This document shows, piece after piece, positions 40,257 to 51,700 of a stretch of DNA of 64,000 nucleotides. This DNA is from Vondammii sp040505895 (GTDB taxonomy: Bacteria; Pseudomonadota; Gammaproteobacteria; Chromatiales; Chromatiaceae). Within the stretch, counting starts at the first letter, position 1. Each line of letters starts with the position of its first letter. The position numbers were made by a program, and so were the translations under genes. Under the pieces are notes generated by a model. The model saw nothing but the letters and a program-made list of their open reading frames with translations. It was not told where the DNA came from and ran no database searches. The stretch is taken from assembly GCA_040505895.1 (NCBI GenBank), contig JBEVXU010000016.1, positions 62,001 through 126,000 of the forward strand. Reading direction: 5' to 3'.

Positions 40257-41949
40257 TGTTATTTTCTTTAATTGCGCCATGCAGCGTCATCTGCGGGAAA
40301 GGAATCTCCCAGCCATACTCACTACAGGCATCCACACAAAAGCGCTGGATAGCCCGCCGTAAGCGGTTATAGAGATCACCCAGCTCACCATCAAAGTCCG
40401 CCATAACCACCAAGTCGAGTGATGAACTGTTAGCCTGGGCAAACTCCACCCGCAGGTTAAGCAACTGCTCACCGTACCCCTCTTGCTGGAGCCGTTGTTG
40501 TATGTAGTCGTGGAGGGTTGCCGGAATAGTTGAGGTGCTCTCCTTCTGCAGGGAGTAGCTGATACCCAGCAGCTCCTTAATGCGGAAATTTGTCGCCAGG
40601 TTACGGGGCGAGGCGGCAAGAAAATCACCCATCTGGTAAGAGACCTGAACGCCGCCTCGCTGCACCAGCTGTACCATCTCGGGAGAGATACCTGACACCT
40701 TGCCACGCACCCCATCGCTTAGAATTACCCAGTCATCCAGCTTGCATGGGAACCAGGGTTCGCTGGTGCCATAAGGCCGGGATTTGAGGCCCGCCAGATC
40801 TTCGATGGGCACCCGTTGACTGATATCCGCCACCGGATTTACCAGGGTGCTATAGACATTGATCTGCTTGACCTTCCAGGGCAGCCCCTCCAGCATGATC
40901 CGCTCACCCTCACGCACCGGACCGATATTGAGAAACAGTTGAATCTGCTTCCAGTAACGTGGCAGGGCTTGCCGCAGAGTCCAGGCAATGCCAATCAACA
41001 ATAGAATACCGAGACTGAACAACATCCAGTCTTCCACCGAATAGAAAACCACCATTGGCCCCACGATCACCAGCAGGACGGTCAAGATACGGTGAAGCAG
41101 TTCCAACAGGCGGACACGGAAACTGCGGTGCAACTTACGAAAGCCCGGCAAATAACGCTGCATCGCTGAATAGCTGAGGCGTGAGAGCAGCATGATGCCG
41201 AATACTGTCAGCAGTGCCACCGTAAGATAGAGCCCCCGCTTCTGAAAAAAAGATTTGAGATAACTCTGGGATGCCGCGGAGATAGAGGTCTCGGATGCCA
41301 CCAGCTTATCCAGTTGCAACTGTGCCGCCTGCAGTTCGCTCTGCATGAAGGCCTGCTGCTTCTCCCAAGCCCCCACCGTCTCCTTCAGCGACTTGTTTAA
41401 CACCTTATCCTTGCTCTCCTGTAGCAGCTTATGGGTGTTGCTAACGGCCTGTTCGATCACCGGCAAACGCTGCTCAAAATAGGCAATCTTCTCTTTCAAC
41501 TCCGACTTCTGCCGCACATGGGCGGTCATCGACTTCATCTCATCCAATGCCGGCCTCAGCAGGCCCAACACCTCCTGCTGAAAATCGAAGGCCTGTTCCT
41601 CCTCATGGCGCAGGCTGGAGATATCGACACCCGCCGCAATATCCTCGAAGTTACGCGTGGTGGCTTGCAGGTCTGCATCGCGTTGATCCAGCTGCAGCTG
41701 CAGCCCCTTCTTTTCGGCATCAGACTGGGCGGCCCGCAACTGCTTGTTGAGGGCCTTGATATCCCGCTTCAGACCCTTCCTCAGATCGACAAAAGATTTC
41801 AACGTGGCAGCAGTATTCTCCTCGACAGAAACCTCTGCCTCGACTACCGCAACTTCACTCTCCGCCAAGCTGATAAACGGAATCAGGAGCAGCACGAGAG
41901 CGGCCACCAGACCGGTAATACGAAGGTTATTGATCACAATCTGAGACAT
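40246..41949 (-). CDS. MscS-like mechanosensitive channel family protein with coiled-coil periplasmic region
   Basis: The 567-aa inner-membrane protein has a signal-like first helix (VAALVLLLIPFISLAESE). A long periplasmic coiled coil (~40-230) with many Glu/Lys/Gln heptads follows. Four or so transmembrane segments lie at ~235-335 (LYLTVALLTVFGIMLLSR, ILTVLLVIVGPMVVFYSV, MLFSLGILLLIGIAW). A MscS beta domain follows (IGPVREGERIMLEGLPWKVKQINVYST) with a C-terminal alpha/beta domain (LRVEFAQANSSSLDLVVMAD). MscS proteins release solutes at hypo-osmotic shock. The pore helix is not the glycine-alanine type of E. coli MscS. Its last codons lie in repeat copy B. Confidence 0.8.
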   Translation of the reverse strand: MSQIVINNLRITGLVAALVLLLIPFISLAESEVAVVEAEVSVEENTAATLKSFVDLRKGLKRDIKALNKQLRAAQSDAEKKGLQLQLDQRDADLQATTRNFEDIAAGVDISSLRHEEEQAFDFQQEVLGLLRPALDEMKSMTAHVRQKSELKEKIAYFEQRLPVIEQAVSNTHKLLQESKDKVLNKSLKETVGAWEKQQAFMQSELQAAQLQLDKLVASETSISAASQSYLKSFFQKRGLYLTVALLTVFGIMLLSRLSYSAMQRYLPGFRKLHRSFRVRLLELLHRILTVLLVIVGPMVVFYSVEDWMLFSLGILLLIGIAWTLRQALPRYWKQIQLFLNIGPVREGERIMLEGLPWKVKQINVYSTLVNPVADISQRVPIEDLAGLKSRPYGTSEPWFPCKLDDWVILSDGVRGKVSGISPEMVQLVQRGGVQVSYQMGDFLAASPRNLATNFRIKELLGISYSLQKESTSTIPATLHDYIQQRLQQEGYGEQLLNLRVEFAQANSSSLDLVVMADFDGELGDLYNRLRRAIQRFCVDACSEYGWEIPFPQMTLHGAIKENNTEQ

Positions 41950-42134
41950 AGGTATTTTTATCTAAGTTGACTTGGGCTGACCTATTGTAGGTGTGAAAGG
42001 CCCCATTTGGATAGGCACAGGTCCTGAAAAATTTTGTGACTGGAATGAATCTATCCGTTCGTTGAGCAGTTGGCATTAATCTTACCCACGGCATGCAGAT
42101 ACCACCTCACTACCAAATTATGGCAGAGACTACC

Positions 42135-42812
42135 CTATCTTTCTCCTGCCTCCAGGCAAGGCACCGGGTAGGTGGTCCTGAACGGCTTCTCTGGATAAGT
42201 CGTCTCTCTATCGAAGCAGGTCACTATACCCGCCCCATCCATCCAATAGATATGAGGATTCTTCGGATTGAACAGGTGACTTTTATTCTCGGTTGCAAGC
42301 TGTATCTCAAAATGCAGATGCGCGATCCCCCCTGCCAGCAGACCGGTGCGCCCGAGAGCTCCTATCTGTTGCCCACGACGGACCCGATCACCCACCTTGA
42401 CCATGCGCTCGTCCAGATGCACAAACCGCGCCCTGATATAAAGACCATCGTCACCTCTACCATGGTCGATATAGATCGTATTGCCATACATAGGTTCAAA
42501 AAATGAATCTGTCACCAAACCTGGCGAGAGAGCCAGAACAGGGGTGCCCACAGCACTGAGAACATCTATACCTAGGTGCCCATTCTCTATATCCCAAAAT
42601 CCATTCAGGGTAGAGGGTGCATTCGGAGGGATATACAGCGGCTGATTATCCGCACGTACCGGATCTGAATCCATGGCCACCTGGCCATAGGGCGCCGGAA
42701 AAAAAGCTTGGCAGCCGATAAGCAAAAATGGAAGAGAGAGCAGGAATAAAAATTCCGTCAGTTTCTTTGGCTGAATGTCCATGGGATCAAATATTTCCTG
42801 GTTTTTGTTCAA
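42135..42812 (-). CDS. M23-family peptidase lipoprotein
   Basis: The start is TTG at 42812 with a good GAGGGTGA site. An ATG at 42782 (MDIQPKK) would give a more usual 24-residue signal but has no site at proper distance. The lipobox is LLIGC. The LytM/M23 zinc site is complete: GHLGIDVLSAVGTPVLA (His and Asp) and AHLHFEIQ (HxH), with FVHLDERMVKVGDRVRRGQ between them. Such enzymes cleave peptidoglycan cross-links or, when degenerate, activate amidases; here the ligands are present. At ~225 aa it is a bare catalytic domain without LysM or coiled-coil partners. Confidence 0.87.
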   Translation of the reverse strand: MNKNQEIFDPMDIQPKKLTEFLFLLSLPFLLIGCQAFFPAPYGQVAMDSDPVRADNQPLYIPPNAPSTLNGFWDIENGHLGIDVLSAVGTPVLALSPGLVTDSFFEPMYGNTIYIDHGRGDDGLYIRARFVHLDERMVKVGDRVRRGQQIGALGRTGLLAGGIAHLHFEIQLATENKSHLFNPKNPHIYWMDGAGIVTCFDRETTYPEKPFRTTYPVPCLEAGER

Positions 42813-42999
42813 GTCTCACCCTCGTATAGTCATGCTTGGCAATACGCGGGCATCTACAAAGATTTCCTCTGTTTAACTTCTTCTAACCGACCTTAACATT
42901 GCTATTTCTATCCCTTATGTTTTTTTCCGGTGTCCGCCGCAGGACAGAAAAGTAACCTAAGATTGAGTAAGGAGCATCCGTTATGCTGAGGAGATTCAG

Positions 43000-43656
43000 A
43001 TGACACAGGTTTTAGAAATAACACCCAGCGAAGTGCTGCTGCTCAACGGTGACAAGTTCGCTTCAAAAGGCATTATCGGGAACATAGAGCTTCCCCAGGG
43101 TATAAAGGTTTCTGCTGAAAAGCTGGGGGAAGCGCTCCTAGCCAATGCCTTTCTAACCATCGAGCAGGAGGCGTGTGTTGAGTTGTTTGTCGGAAAACAG
43201 AAACAGCTTTTCGGACTAATCAACAGCGACAGACTTTTTATGAAACGCTCCTCCACAGCCGGTAAGTGGCCAACCCCCTCGGTAGAATCCGAGCTTTGTG
43301 CATTGGCTCAACCTGGGGCTGTTCTGGTATCCGATGCTCTCTTTGACTGGCTGAAAAAACCTCATGGCACGCCTTGGGTTTTGGCCCTGATGAATGTACA
43401 GCATTCCATGGCCCAAAGGGGTATTCTCCATGAAGAGTCCAGCAAACTACTTGGAATGACCATCAGCAAATCCTATTCACTTGATCATGAGAAACGCGCC
43501 GCCATACAGCAAGGTGTACCTGAGCCGAATCAGCTACTGATGGACAACTGTAAAAACAGTCGCCCGGAAGTATGGAAACATTTGGTCAAGGAGATTCACC
43601 GAGGCATCAACCGCCGTCGTGCAGAGGATGGCGGTGACGATGATGGGGACGATTGA
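43000..43656 (+). CDS. Uncharacterised 218-aa protein with acidic tail
   Basis: The ATG has a strong GAGGAG site. There is no signal peptide or membrane segment. The N-terminal part (VLEITPSEVLLLNGDKFASKG) is mixed alpha/beta. The middle contains WVLALMNVQHSMAQRGILHE, and the C-terminus alternates Arg-rich (GINRRRAED) and Asp-rich (GGDDDGDD) stretches. I recognise no family. The acidic tail and Arg-rich patch are the only distinctive features. The gene stands alone between the M23 lipoprotein gene (divergent) and a SEC-C relic. Confidence 0.65.
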   Translation: MTQVLEITPSEVLLLNGDKFASKGIIGNIELPQGIKVSAEKLGEALLANAFLTIEQEACVELFVGKQKQLFGLINSDRLFMKRSSTAGKWPTPSVESELCALAQPGAVLVSDALFDWLKKPHGTPWVLALMNVQHSMAQRGILHEESSKLLGMTISKSYSLDHEKRAAIQQGVPEPNQLLMDNCKNSRPEVWKHLVKEIHRGINRRRAEDGGDDDGDD

Positions 43657-43759
43657 ACTCCGGTTTCTTTTGAAACAGCCAAAAATTTCCTGAGAATTTA
43701 TTGCAGCCACCGAAAGCTCCCTCTTCGGCAATCACTGTAATTTTGTTCCTATCTTAAGC

Positions 43760-43864
43760 TCAATGCAGACAACATTTCTTGAATTTTTTACCACTACCGC
43801 AGGGGCAAGGGTCATTACGTCCCACCTTGGGGGCCTCGTTAATGATAGGTTTTACCCGCTCCCC
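43760..43864 (-). pseudogene. Relic of a SEC-C zinc-finger coding region
   Basis: On the minus strand a stop-bounded 34-codon frame encodes KPIINEAPKVGRNDPCPCGS followed by GKKFKKCCLH and a stop. This is the C-terminal SEC-C motif (CxCxxxxxxxxCC) found at the end of SecA and of many small proteins. An in-frame TGA lies at 43865-43867 and no start codon is present, so only the last exon-like fragment of a once larger gene remains. The other 200 bases of the gap 43657-43983 show nothing recognisable. Confidence 0.68.
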
Positions 43865-43983
43865 TCATGTAGCCCATACACCACTCATCTACGATGATAA
43901 ATCGCTTCCAAAGAAATAGTGGGATTAAGGGTTCAGATATTCAGAAGGTCAATACGTGGCACCTACAAAACACATGCCTGTGA

Positions 43984-44580
43984 TCAGCCCTTTCTAACCG
44001 CCCTAACCTTCACATTATTATTTCTATCCCGGCTCTTACGTATTACCGCGTTACCTTCAACGCCTTGATAAGATTTAATCATCCTATCGTAAAGCAGTAC
44101 ATTCACCGTAGCAGAGAGATTCATGCACCCCTCGGTAGGCACATAGACAACGGCATCGGCGCTATCTATCACCTCCTGACTCAGCGTACCGTCTTCAGGG
44201 CCAAATATATAAAAAGCATTTTCCGGGTGTTGATACTCCGGCAAAGGCGTGGCGTTCATGGCAAATTCAACACAGACAATCTGCATATCATCAGCCGCTT
44301 CATCCAGAAGGCAGTTTACGCCAGAGAGGGGAATATCCTGGCTGACACTACGGCTCATCCTCGGAATATCGGGATTAAGCTCAACGGCACGGGGATAGCG
44401 CCGCCCGGTATAAAAAACCGAGTCGACACGATAGTTACCGGCAGCGCGCATCACCGAGCCAACGTTCTCCGGGCTTTTGGGGTTACACAGGCCGATACTG
44501 ACTTTTGATTCTCTCATCTGTTTACTACTGTTATCACTGGGAATGTTATTCATCATGGTTTCAGAACCTGGTAACGGCAT
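43984..44580 (-). CDS. SpoU/TrmH-family RNA methyltransferase
   Basis: The 198-aa protein has the SPOUT signatures in order: IGLCNPKSPENVGSVMRAAGNYRVDSVF (motif 1), FYIFGPEDGTLSQEVIDSAD (motif 2, SAM binding) and VVYVPTEGCMNLSATVNVLLYDRM (motif 3 with the knot). The family 2'-O-methylates ribose in tRNA or rRNA using S-adenosylmethionine. The specific target cannot be named. Three in-frame ATG codons (44580, 44556, 44517) are possible; none has a convincing ribosome site, and the longest is given. The conserved core starts at ESKVSIGL, so the real protein may be about 20 residues shorter. Confidence 0.85.
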   Translation of the reverse strand: MPLPGSETMMNNIPSDNSSKQMRESKVSIGLCNPKSPENVGSVMRAAGNYRVDSVFYTGRRYPRAVELNPDIPRMSRSVSQDIPLSGVNCLLDEAADDMQIVCVEFAMNATPLPEYQHPENAFYIFGPEDGTLSQEVIDSADAVVYVPTEGCMNLSATVNVLLYDRMIKSYQGVEGNAVIRKSRDRNNNVKVRAVRKG

Positions 44581-44664
44581 ACCGGGTGATCATTCATCTT
44601 ATCCGATATTAACGACGCAGCACATGCTACACCTGCCACTGGGTGGTTTTTGATACAGTCCTTA

Positions 44665-44785
44665 TCCAGCAAGTCTGCCAGGTAAAATTTGGCCAGTTTG
44701 TCTATTCCAGGATGTATATAAGCCAACTAAGACACCTAATTTTAAATCAAATTATGAGCCGAATAAGGGTCTATATTCGGCTCAT
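44665..44785 (-). pseudogene. Relic of a Fic gene: N-terminal coding fragment with its upstream palindrome
   Basis: On the minus strand, 44719 downward encodes IYILE, a stop, then TNWPNFTWQT. This matches MYIWERPNWPNFIWQS at the start of the Fic protein at 55537-56655, with the start codon mutated to ATA. The palindrome ATGAGCCGAATA...TATTCGGCTCAT at 44754-44785 sits 35 bases upstream, almost exactly as at the intact gene (56689-56719). The rest of the Fic gene is gone. This also accounts for most of the gap 44581-44924. Confidence 0.75.
44754..44785. promoter_or_regulatory. Palindrome of the Fic type, orphan copy
   Basis: ATGAGCCGAATA and TATTCGGCTCAT form a perfect 12-bp inverted repeat with an 8-base spacer. 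The flanks TCAAAT before and AGAC after are shared with the copy upstream of the intact Fic gene at 56689-56719. It now lies in front of the divergent PP0621-family gene. Confidence 0.75.
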
Positions 44786-44924
44786 AGACCAAAAAACCCC
44801 TGAACAAGTGTCGGAGCACTAAATGCCGACCTGGGAAAACACCCTTCATCCTCATACCGCCGGGGTACTGAGGCTGAGTCATAACGATACGGTATACTCA
44901 CTACCCGCAAAAGGGTTGGTCAAT

Positions 44925-45209
44925 ATGAAACTGATTATGTTTTTTACTCTCGGCCTGTCACTTCTGGTCATCTATCTGCTGGTTAAAATAATAAAGAGAG
45001 GCAGCAGTAAAAAAGATAATAAAATTCCTGAACATCAACCTGAAGCTACGGATGAGACGGTCCGCTGCTTTACATGCGGCATGGACACCCCAATTGAAAC
45101 TGCACTGGAGAAAAAGGGGCGCTACTTTTGCGGGGTGAAAAAGCACGATAGAGAGATTCAGGCTGAGGGTGGCGAAAAAGAGTCATCGACCCAAAGCCGC
45201 GGAGAATAA
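44925..45209 (+). CDS. PP0621-family small membrane-anchored zinc-ribbon protein
   Basis: The ATG at 44925 has AAGGG nine bases upstream and starts a membrane anchor (MKLIMFFTLGLSLLVIYLLV); the longer upstream frame is ignored. The 94-aa protein has one transmembrane helix and a basic stretch (KIIKRGSSKK). A knuckle of PP0621 type follows: VRCFTCGMDTPIETALEKKG, RYFCGVKKH, with three Cys and a His as likely zinc ligands. Function unknown; the family is widespread in gammaproteobacteria, where it often neighbours pilus-assembly regulators, not seen here. Confidence 0.75.
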   Translation: MKLIMFFTLGLSLLVIYLLVKIIKRGSSKKDNKIPEHQPEATDETVRCFTCGMDTPIETALEKKGRYFCGVKKHDREIQAEGGEKESSTQSRGE

Positions 45210-45349
45210 CAGAGGCAACCGGCAACAGCTCCTTTGTCTGGTATTCACAGCACTTAAATAACCGAGCAATAGTAAGAACAATCGGAGGCTTGCTCTCCCT
45301 GCCCTGAGCTCATCTGGCGGCCAGCCATAGTCCCATTTGTGCTATATCC

Positions 45350-47203
45350 TTACGGCACATTCAGCAACATACGACTAAATGCATTCTCCGCAGAGGTACT
45401 CACCAACAGGCACTCCTGAGCCCGTGTCATGCCTACATAGAGCAGGCGGGCGCTATCCTGTTGCCGCTCCTCTTTATCAGCCAGCCGGCCTATCCCCAAC
45501 ATGATGACGCGGGGAAACTCCAGCCCCTTACTGCTGTGAATAGTGAGAACCGAGACCAGATCACTACCCGGATCGTAAGCACTCTTGCTCTTCTTGTTAT
45601 CAAGCAATAGATGGGGAATACCGGCTGCCTTGAGTTGTGCGGCTATCTCTCTACCCTGATAGCCGGCAACGTAGACCACCGCCATATCACGCCAGGACAC
45701 ACCCTGCTGATGCCATTTTTTCAGGCACTTGAGGGTGTATTGAACCTCCTCCTTAAGGGTGTTGAACTTGCGCACCACCGGCTCAGGTCCACTGCTGCCC
45801 GCCGCCTCAGGTTCAATCAACGGAATATGGTCATCATCCGCACTCTTGGGATTGAGGTAGTGACTGGCAAAGTCATAGGCAAAGCGGAGAATCTCACGGG
45901 TATTGCGGTAATTGAGGCGTAAAATGGTAGTGCGCCCCTGTGCCTGAATGCCCACACTGGATAGTGTAAAACCAAGCCCCGAGCTTCTCTTGTAGATCGA
46001 CTGTGCGTCATCATAGAGCATCAGCAGAGAGCTGGTTTCTGGATCGATCATCTGCACCACGAGCTTCAACCAATCTGAATCGAAATCATGCCCTTCATCG
46101 ATCATCAGAGCACCATACTGTGCCCTGGGGATATCTCCCTTATCCACCGCATCGATAACCGTCTCAACCTGGCGCTCATATACCTGCTTATCAGACTCCA
46201 ACAGATCCACATGGTAGGTCTTGAGCTGCTGACCGCACCAATCATGAAAATGGTAGACCTGCACCTGCCCACCGATGCCCTTGGCGGAGATAAAAGCCCG
46301 CAGCTTAGCGGCAAGGGTGACATTAAAACAGAGCACCAGAATCGGCTTATTCAGCGCCTGCGCCAAGTGCAGACAGCGATACCCAAGGATCAGGGTCTTG
46401 CCGGAGCCTGCCACCCCATGAATCACCCGATGTCCCTCCCCCAGGCTGCGTGCCAGCTGCTCCTGCTGTATATCCATGATCTTAATGATATCGGGCAGCG
46501 CCCGCTCGGCGGTGGCGGAGTCATCCTCATCAACACCAAAGAGGTCGGCCTGCCCTGTATCATCAATACGTATCTCGGGAAACAGGTGCCAGCGTATACG
46601 GTCGATCTGCGGCAGAGTCAGCGCACCACCAAACTGGTAGTTGAACATTCCCCATAGCTGCTCCTGAAATTTCTCAGCATCGGCGCTCTCGGTCATCTCA
46701 TCCTGATAGATCATCAGGTGATCCGGCAACAGTCCCTCACGCCTATCCTCTGGAATCGCCTTCTCGATCTGTTTGCGTGTGATATTAGTAAAGACCACAC
46801 CCCAGCCGTAGGGCATGATCAGATTCCCTTTGTAGGCTTCAGATCGCTGACGCAGCAGTGGATCGCGTGACAGCATATCCACCACGGCATAGGTGTACTG
46901 CCGGGCCTGTTCCAATGGGTGCGGCTTGGTGACCAGTCCGGTATTTGTCTGTAGGGAGACATCCTTTTTACTGATCGTCTTGATGCTACTCCGTTTCCAG
47001 TCCTTCACCTCCAGAAACAGCAGCCCCCTTGAGGGATGAAGAATAATAAAATCGGGGTAGCGTCGTTTCCTGCCGATGGGAATGTCGTACCAGACCAGGT
47101 AATCATCTTCCAGCAGATCCTGCAGACGGCGTGCCAGACGTTTTTCACCGGAAGTCATGCGGCTGAGGGTCTGTTTGTTCAGTGGGGGGATAATCTCTGC
47201 CAC
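45350..47203 (-). CDS. NERD-domain UvrD-like DNA helicase
   Basis: GTG at 47203 is chosen as start because AGGGAG lies upstream. The frame runs on to a TTG at 47254, but that part lies in repeat copy C. The ~617-aa protein has an N-terminal NERD nuclease-related domain (SGEKRLARRLQDLLEDDYLV, PDFIILHPSRGLLFLEVKDWK with the E-V-K catalytic motif). A superfamily 1 helicase follows: Walker A VIHGVAGSGKTLILGY (~262), Walker B MIDEGHDFDSDWL, LNYRNTREILRFAYD, VLTIHSSKGLEFPRVIML and LLYVGMTRAQECLLV. Such proteins are frequent in phage-defence islands. It lies directly beyond the type I restriction genes on the same strand, separated by a MITE-like repeat. Confidence 0.87.
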   Translation of the reverse strand: MAEIIPPLNKQTLSRMTSGEKRLARRLQDLLEDDYLVWYDIPIGRKRRYPDFIILHPSRGLLFLEVKDWKRSSIKTISKKDVSLQTNTGLVTKPHPLEQARQYTYAVVDMLSRDPLLRQRSEAYKGNLIMPYGWGVVFTNITRKQIEKAIPEDRREGLLPDHLMIYQDEMTESADAEKFQEQLWGMFNYQFGGALTLPQIDRIRWHLFPEIRIDDTGQADLFGVDEDDSATAERALPDIIKIMDIQQEQLARSLGEGHRVIHGVAGSGKTLILGYRCLHLAQALNKPILVLCFNVTLAAKLRAFISAKGIGGQVQVYHFHDWCGQQLKTYHVDLLESDKQVYERQVETVIDAVDKGDIPRAQYGALMIDEGHDFDSDWLKLVVQMIDPETSSLLMLYDDAQSIYKRSSGLGFTLSSVGIQAQGRTTILRLNYRNTREILRFAYDFASHYLNPKSADDDHIPLIEPEAAGSSGPEPVVRKFNTLKEEVQYTLKCLKKWHQQGVSWRDMAVVYVAGYQGREIAAQLKAAGIPHLLLDNKKSKSAYDPGSDLVSVLTIHSSKGLEFPRVIMLGIGRLADKEERQQDSARLLYVGMTRAQECLLVSTSAENAFSRMLLNVP

Positions 47204-47247
47204 ACGTTCACTCCCTATTGTCTGCTGTCCATAAATAATACTGGCTC

Positions 47248-47381
47248 TGCACAATACTACTGAAATCGGGCGTAGGAGCGAACTTGTTCGCGAAGAACAG
47301 ACTCTGGCGCCTGATCGCGAATAAATTCGCTCCTACAAGGTGCAATTTCCTCTTTAAATATTGCTTCAGGATTATTGTGCA
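47248..47381 (-). repeat. MITE-like palindromic element, copy C (134 bp)
   Basis: The ends TGCACAATACTACTGAA and (other strand) TGCACAATAATCCTGAA form terminal inverted repeats; TGGCT outside the left end and AGCCATGGTT near the right end may extend them. The inner GTAGGAGCGAACTTGTTCGC and GAATAAATTCGCTCCTAC modules match copy A in reverse orientation, including the string TGTTCTTCGCGAACAAGTTC. It sits between hsdR and the NERD helicase gene and ends 10 bases from the hsdR stop. Confidence 0.82.
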
Positions 47382-47390
47382 TAACCATGG

Positions 47391-50660
<3,270 letters not shown>

Positions 50661-50686
50661 TAAATATCCATATTTTCTCTATAGGA

Positions 50687-51700
50687 CTAATGCTTCTTCG
50701 GCAGGTTTTTTATGGCCCGTTCCAGGTCCTCATCCACACGGCTGGGTTTAACATCAATAACACGTTTAAAGCGGTCATACTCAAGCTGTGCCTTCTGCTT
50801 GGCCTGGGTGGCTGAAATCTTTCCCGCATGGGCTAAAATATCGTGGTCACTCAGCTTGAGAAAATCATCCAATTTAACGATCCAATCGTTCATTTTCATC
50901 AACCGTCCTCGTTCAGCCTGCAACTCTGCAAACTCCAGGTAGGCGGTCACGACACGATTAAGCAGATTGAGTTCCTGCTCAGAAAGGTAGTTCTTCGCCG
51001 TGCTCACCTCAGATCGGTTCGGCTCCTCACCCACAAAGTGAGTCAACCCAAGATGCGGTTTATCGGCACCTACCCGCTGGTGAATCACCTCGGCAGCAGT
51101 ATGCCCATGGGCGGCCCAATGCATTTTATTTTGAACTTGAGCAAAAAACTCCTGACTCACTTCAGCCTTGCCATCGTAATCGATACTGGTCGCATAGATG
51201 TCGCACACCTTTCGCCAAAATACCTTTTCCGAGGAGCGAATATCACGAACCCGCGCCAGCAGCTGGTCAAAATAGACGCTACTGTCCGGGTTCTTCAGGC
51301 GCTCATCATCCATGGCGAAGCCCTTCAGCAGATACTCCTGCAAGGTGGATGTGGCCCACTGCCTGAATTGCGTTCCCCGCGAAGAGCGCACCCGGTAGCC
51401 GACAGCAATAATCACCGGCAAGCTGTAATGCAGCTTATTGCGATTGACCTCTCTGATACCCTCTATGGCAACTTGTAAGTAAGACTTACAGGTTGCCTGC
51501 TGATCCTGCTCACCCGTCTCATACACCGCCTTGATATGTTGTGTAATCGCCTGAGGACTAATCTGATACAGATCTGCCATAGCCGCCTGTGTTAACCACA
51601 AAGTATCCGATTCAAAACGGCATTCGACACGCGTGGAGCCATCAGCGGCCTGGAATAGCACGAACTCACCGTTGGGTGCTTGGGGTGTACTGTCTGTCAT
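50687..51700 (-). CDS. rhuM: RhuM-family protein encoded inside the type I restriction operon
   Basis: The ATG at 51700 has GGAAG seven bases upstream and overlaps the hsdS stop (ATGA). The 337-aa protein has the RhuM (virulence protein RhuM/PF13310) N-terminus: GEFVLFQAADGSTRVECRFE, TLWLTQAAMADLYQISPQAI and TQHIKAVYETGE. YLQVAIEGIREVNRNKLHYS and ITQ/VRSSRGTQFRQWATSTLQEYL follow. The function of RhuM is not established. It recurs between hsdS and hsdR, or next to them, in type I systems, so an accessory role in restriction or in regulation is likely. A winged-helix-like N-terminus would allow DNA binding. Confidence 0.85.
   Translation of the reverse strand: MTDSTPQAPNGEFVLFQAADGSTRVECRFESDTLWLTQAAMADLYQISPQAITQHIKAVYETGEQDQQATCKSYLQVAIEGIREVNRNKLHYSLPVIIAVGYRVRSSRGTQFRQWATSTLQEYLLKGFAMDDERLKNPDSSVYFDQLLARVRDIRSSEKVFWRKVCDIYATSIDYDGKAEVSQEFFAQVQNKMHWAAHGHTAAEVIHQRVGADKPHLGLTHFVGEEPNRSEVSTAKNYLSEQELNLLNRVVTAYLEFAELQAERGRLMKMNDWIVKLDDFLKLSDHDILAHAGKISATQAKQKAQLEYDRFKRVIDVKPSRVDEDLERAIKNLPKKH

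Noticed and set aside
44823..44924. N-terminal extension of the PP0621-family gene from 44823
   Set aside because: The extension is hydrophilic, lacks a ribosome site and would bury the membrane anchor; ATG at 44925 fits the family.
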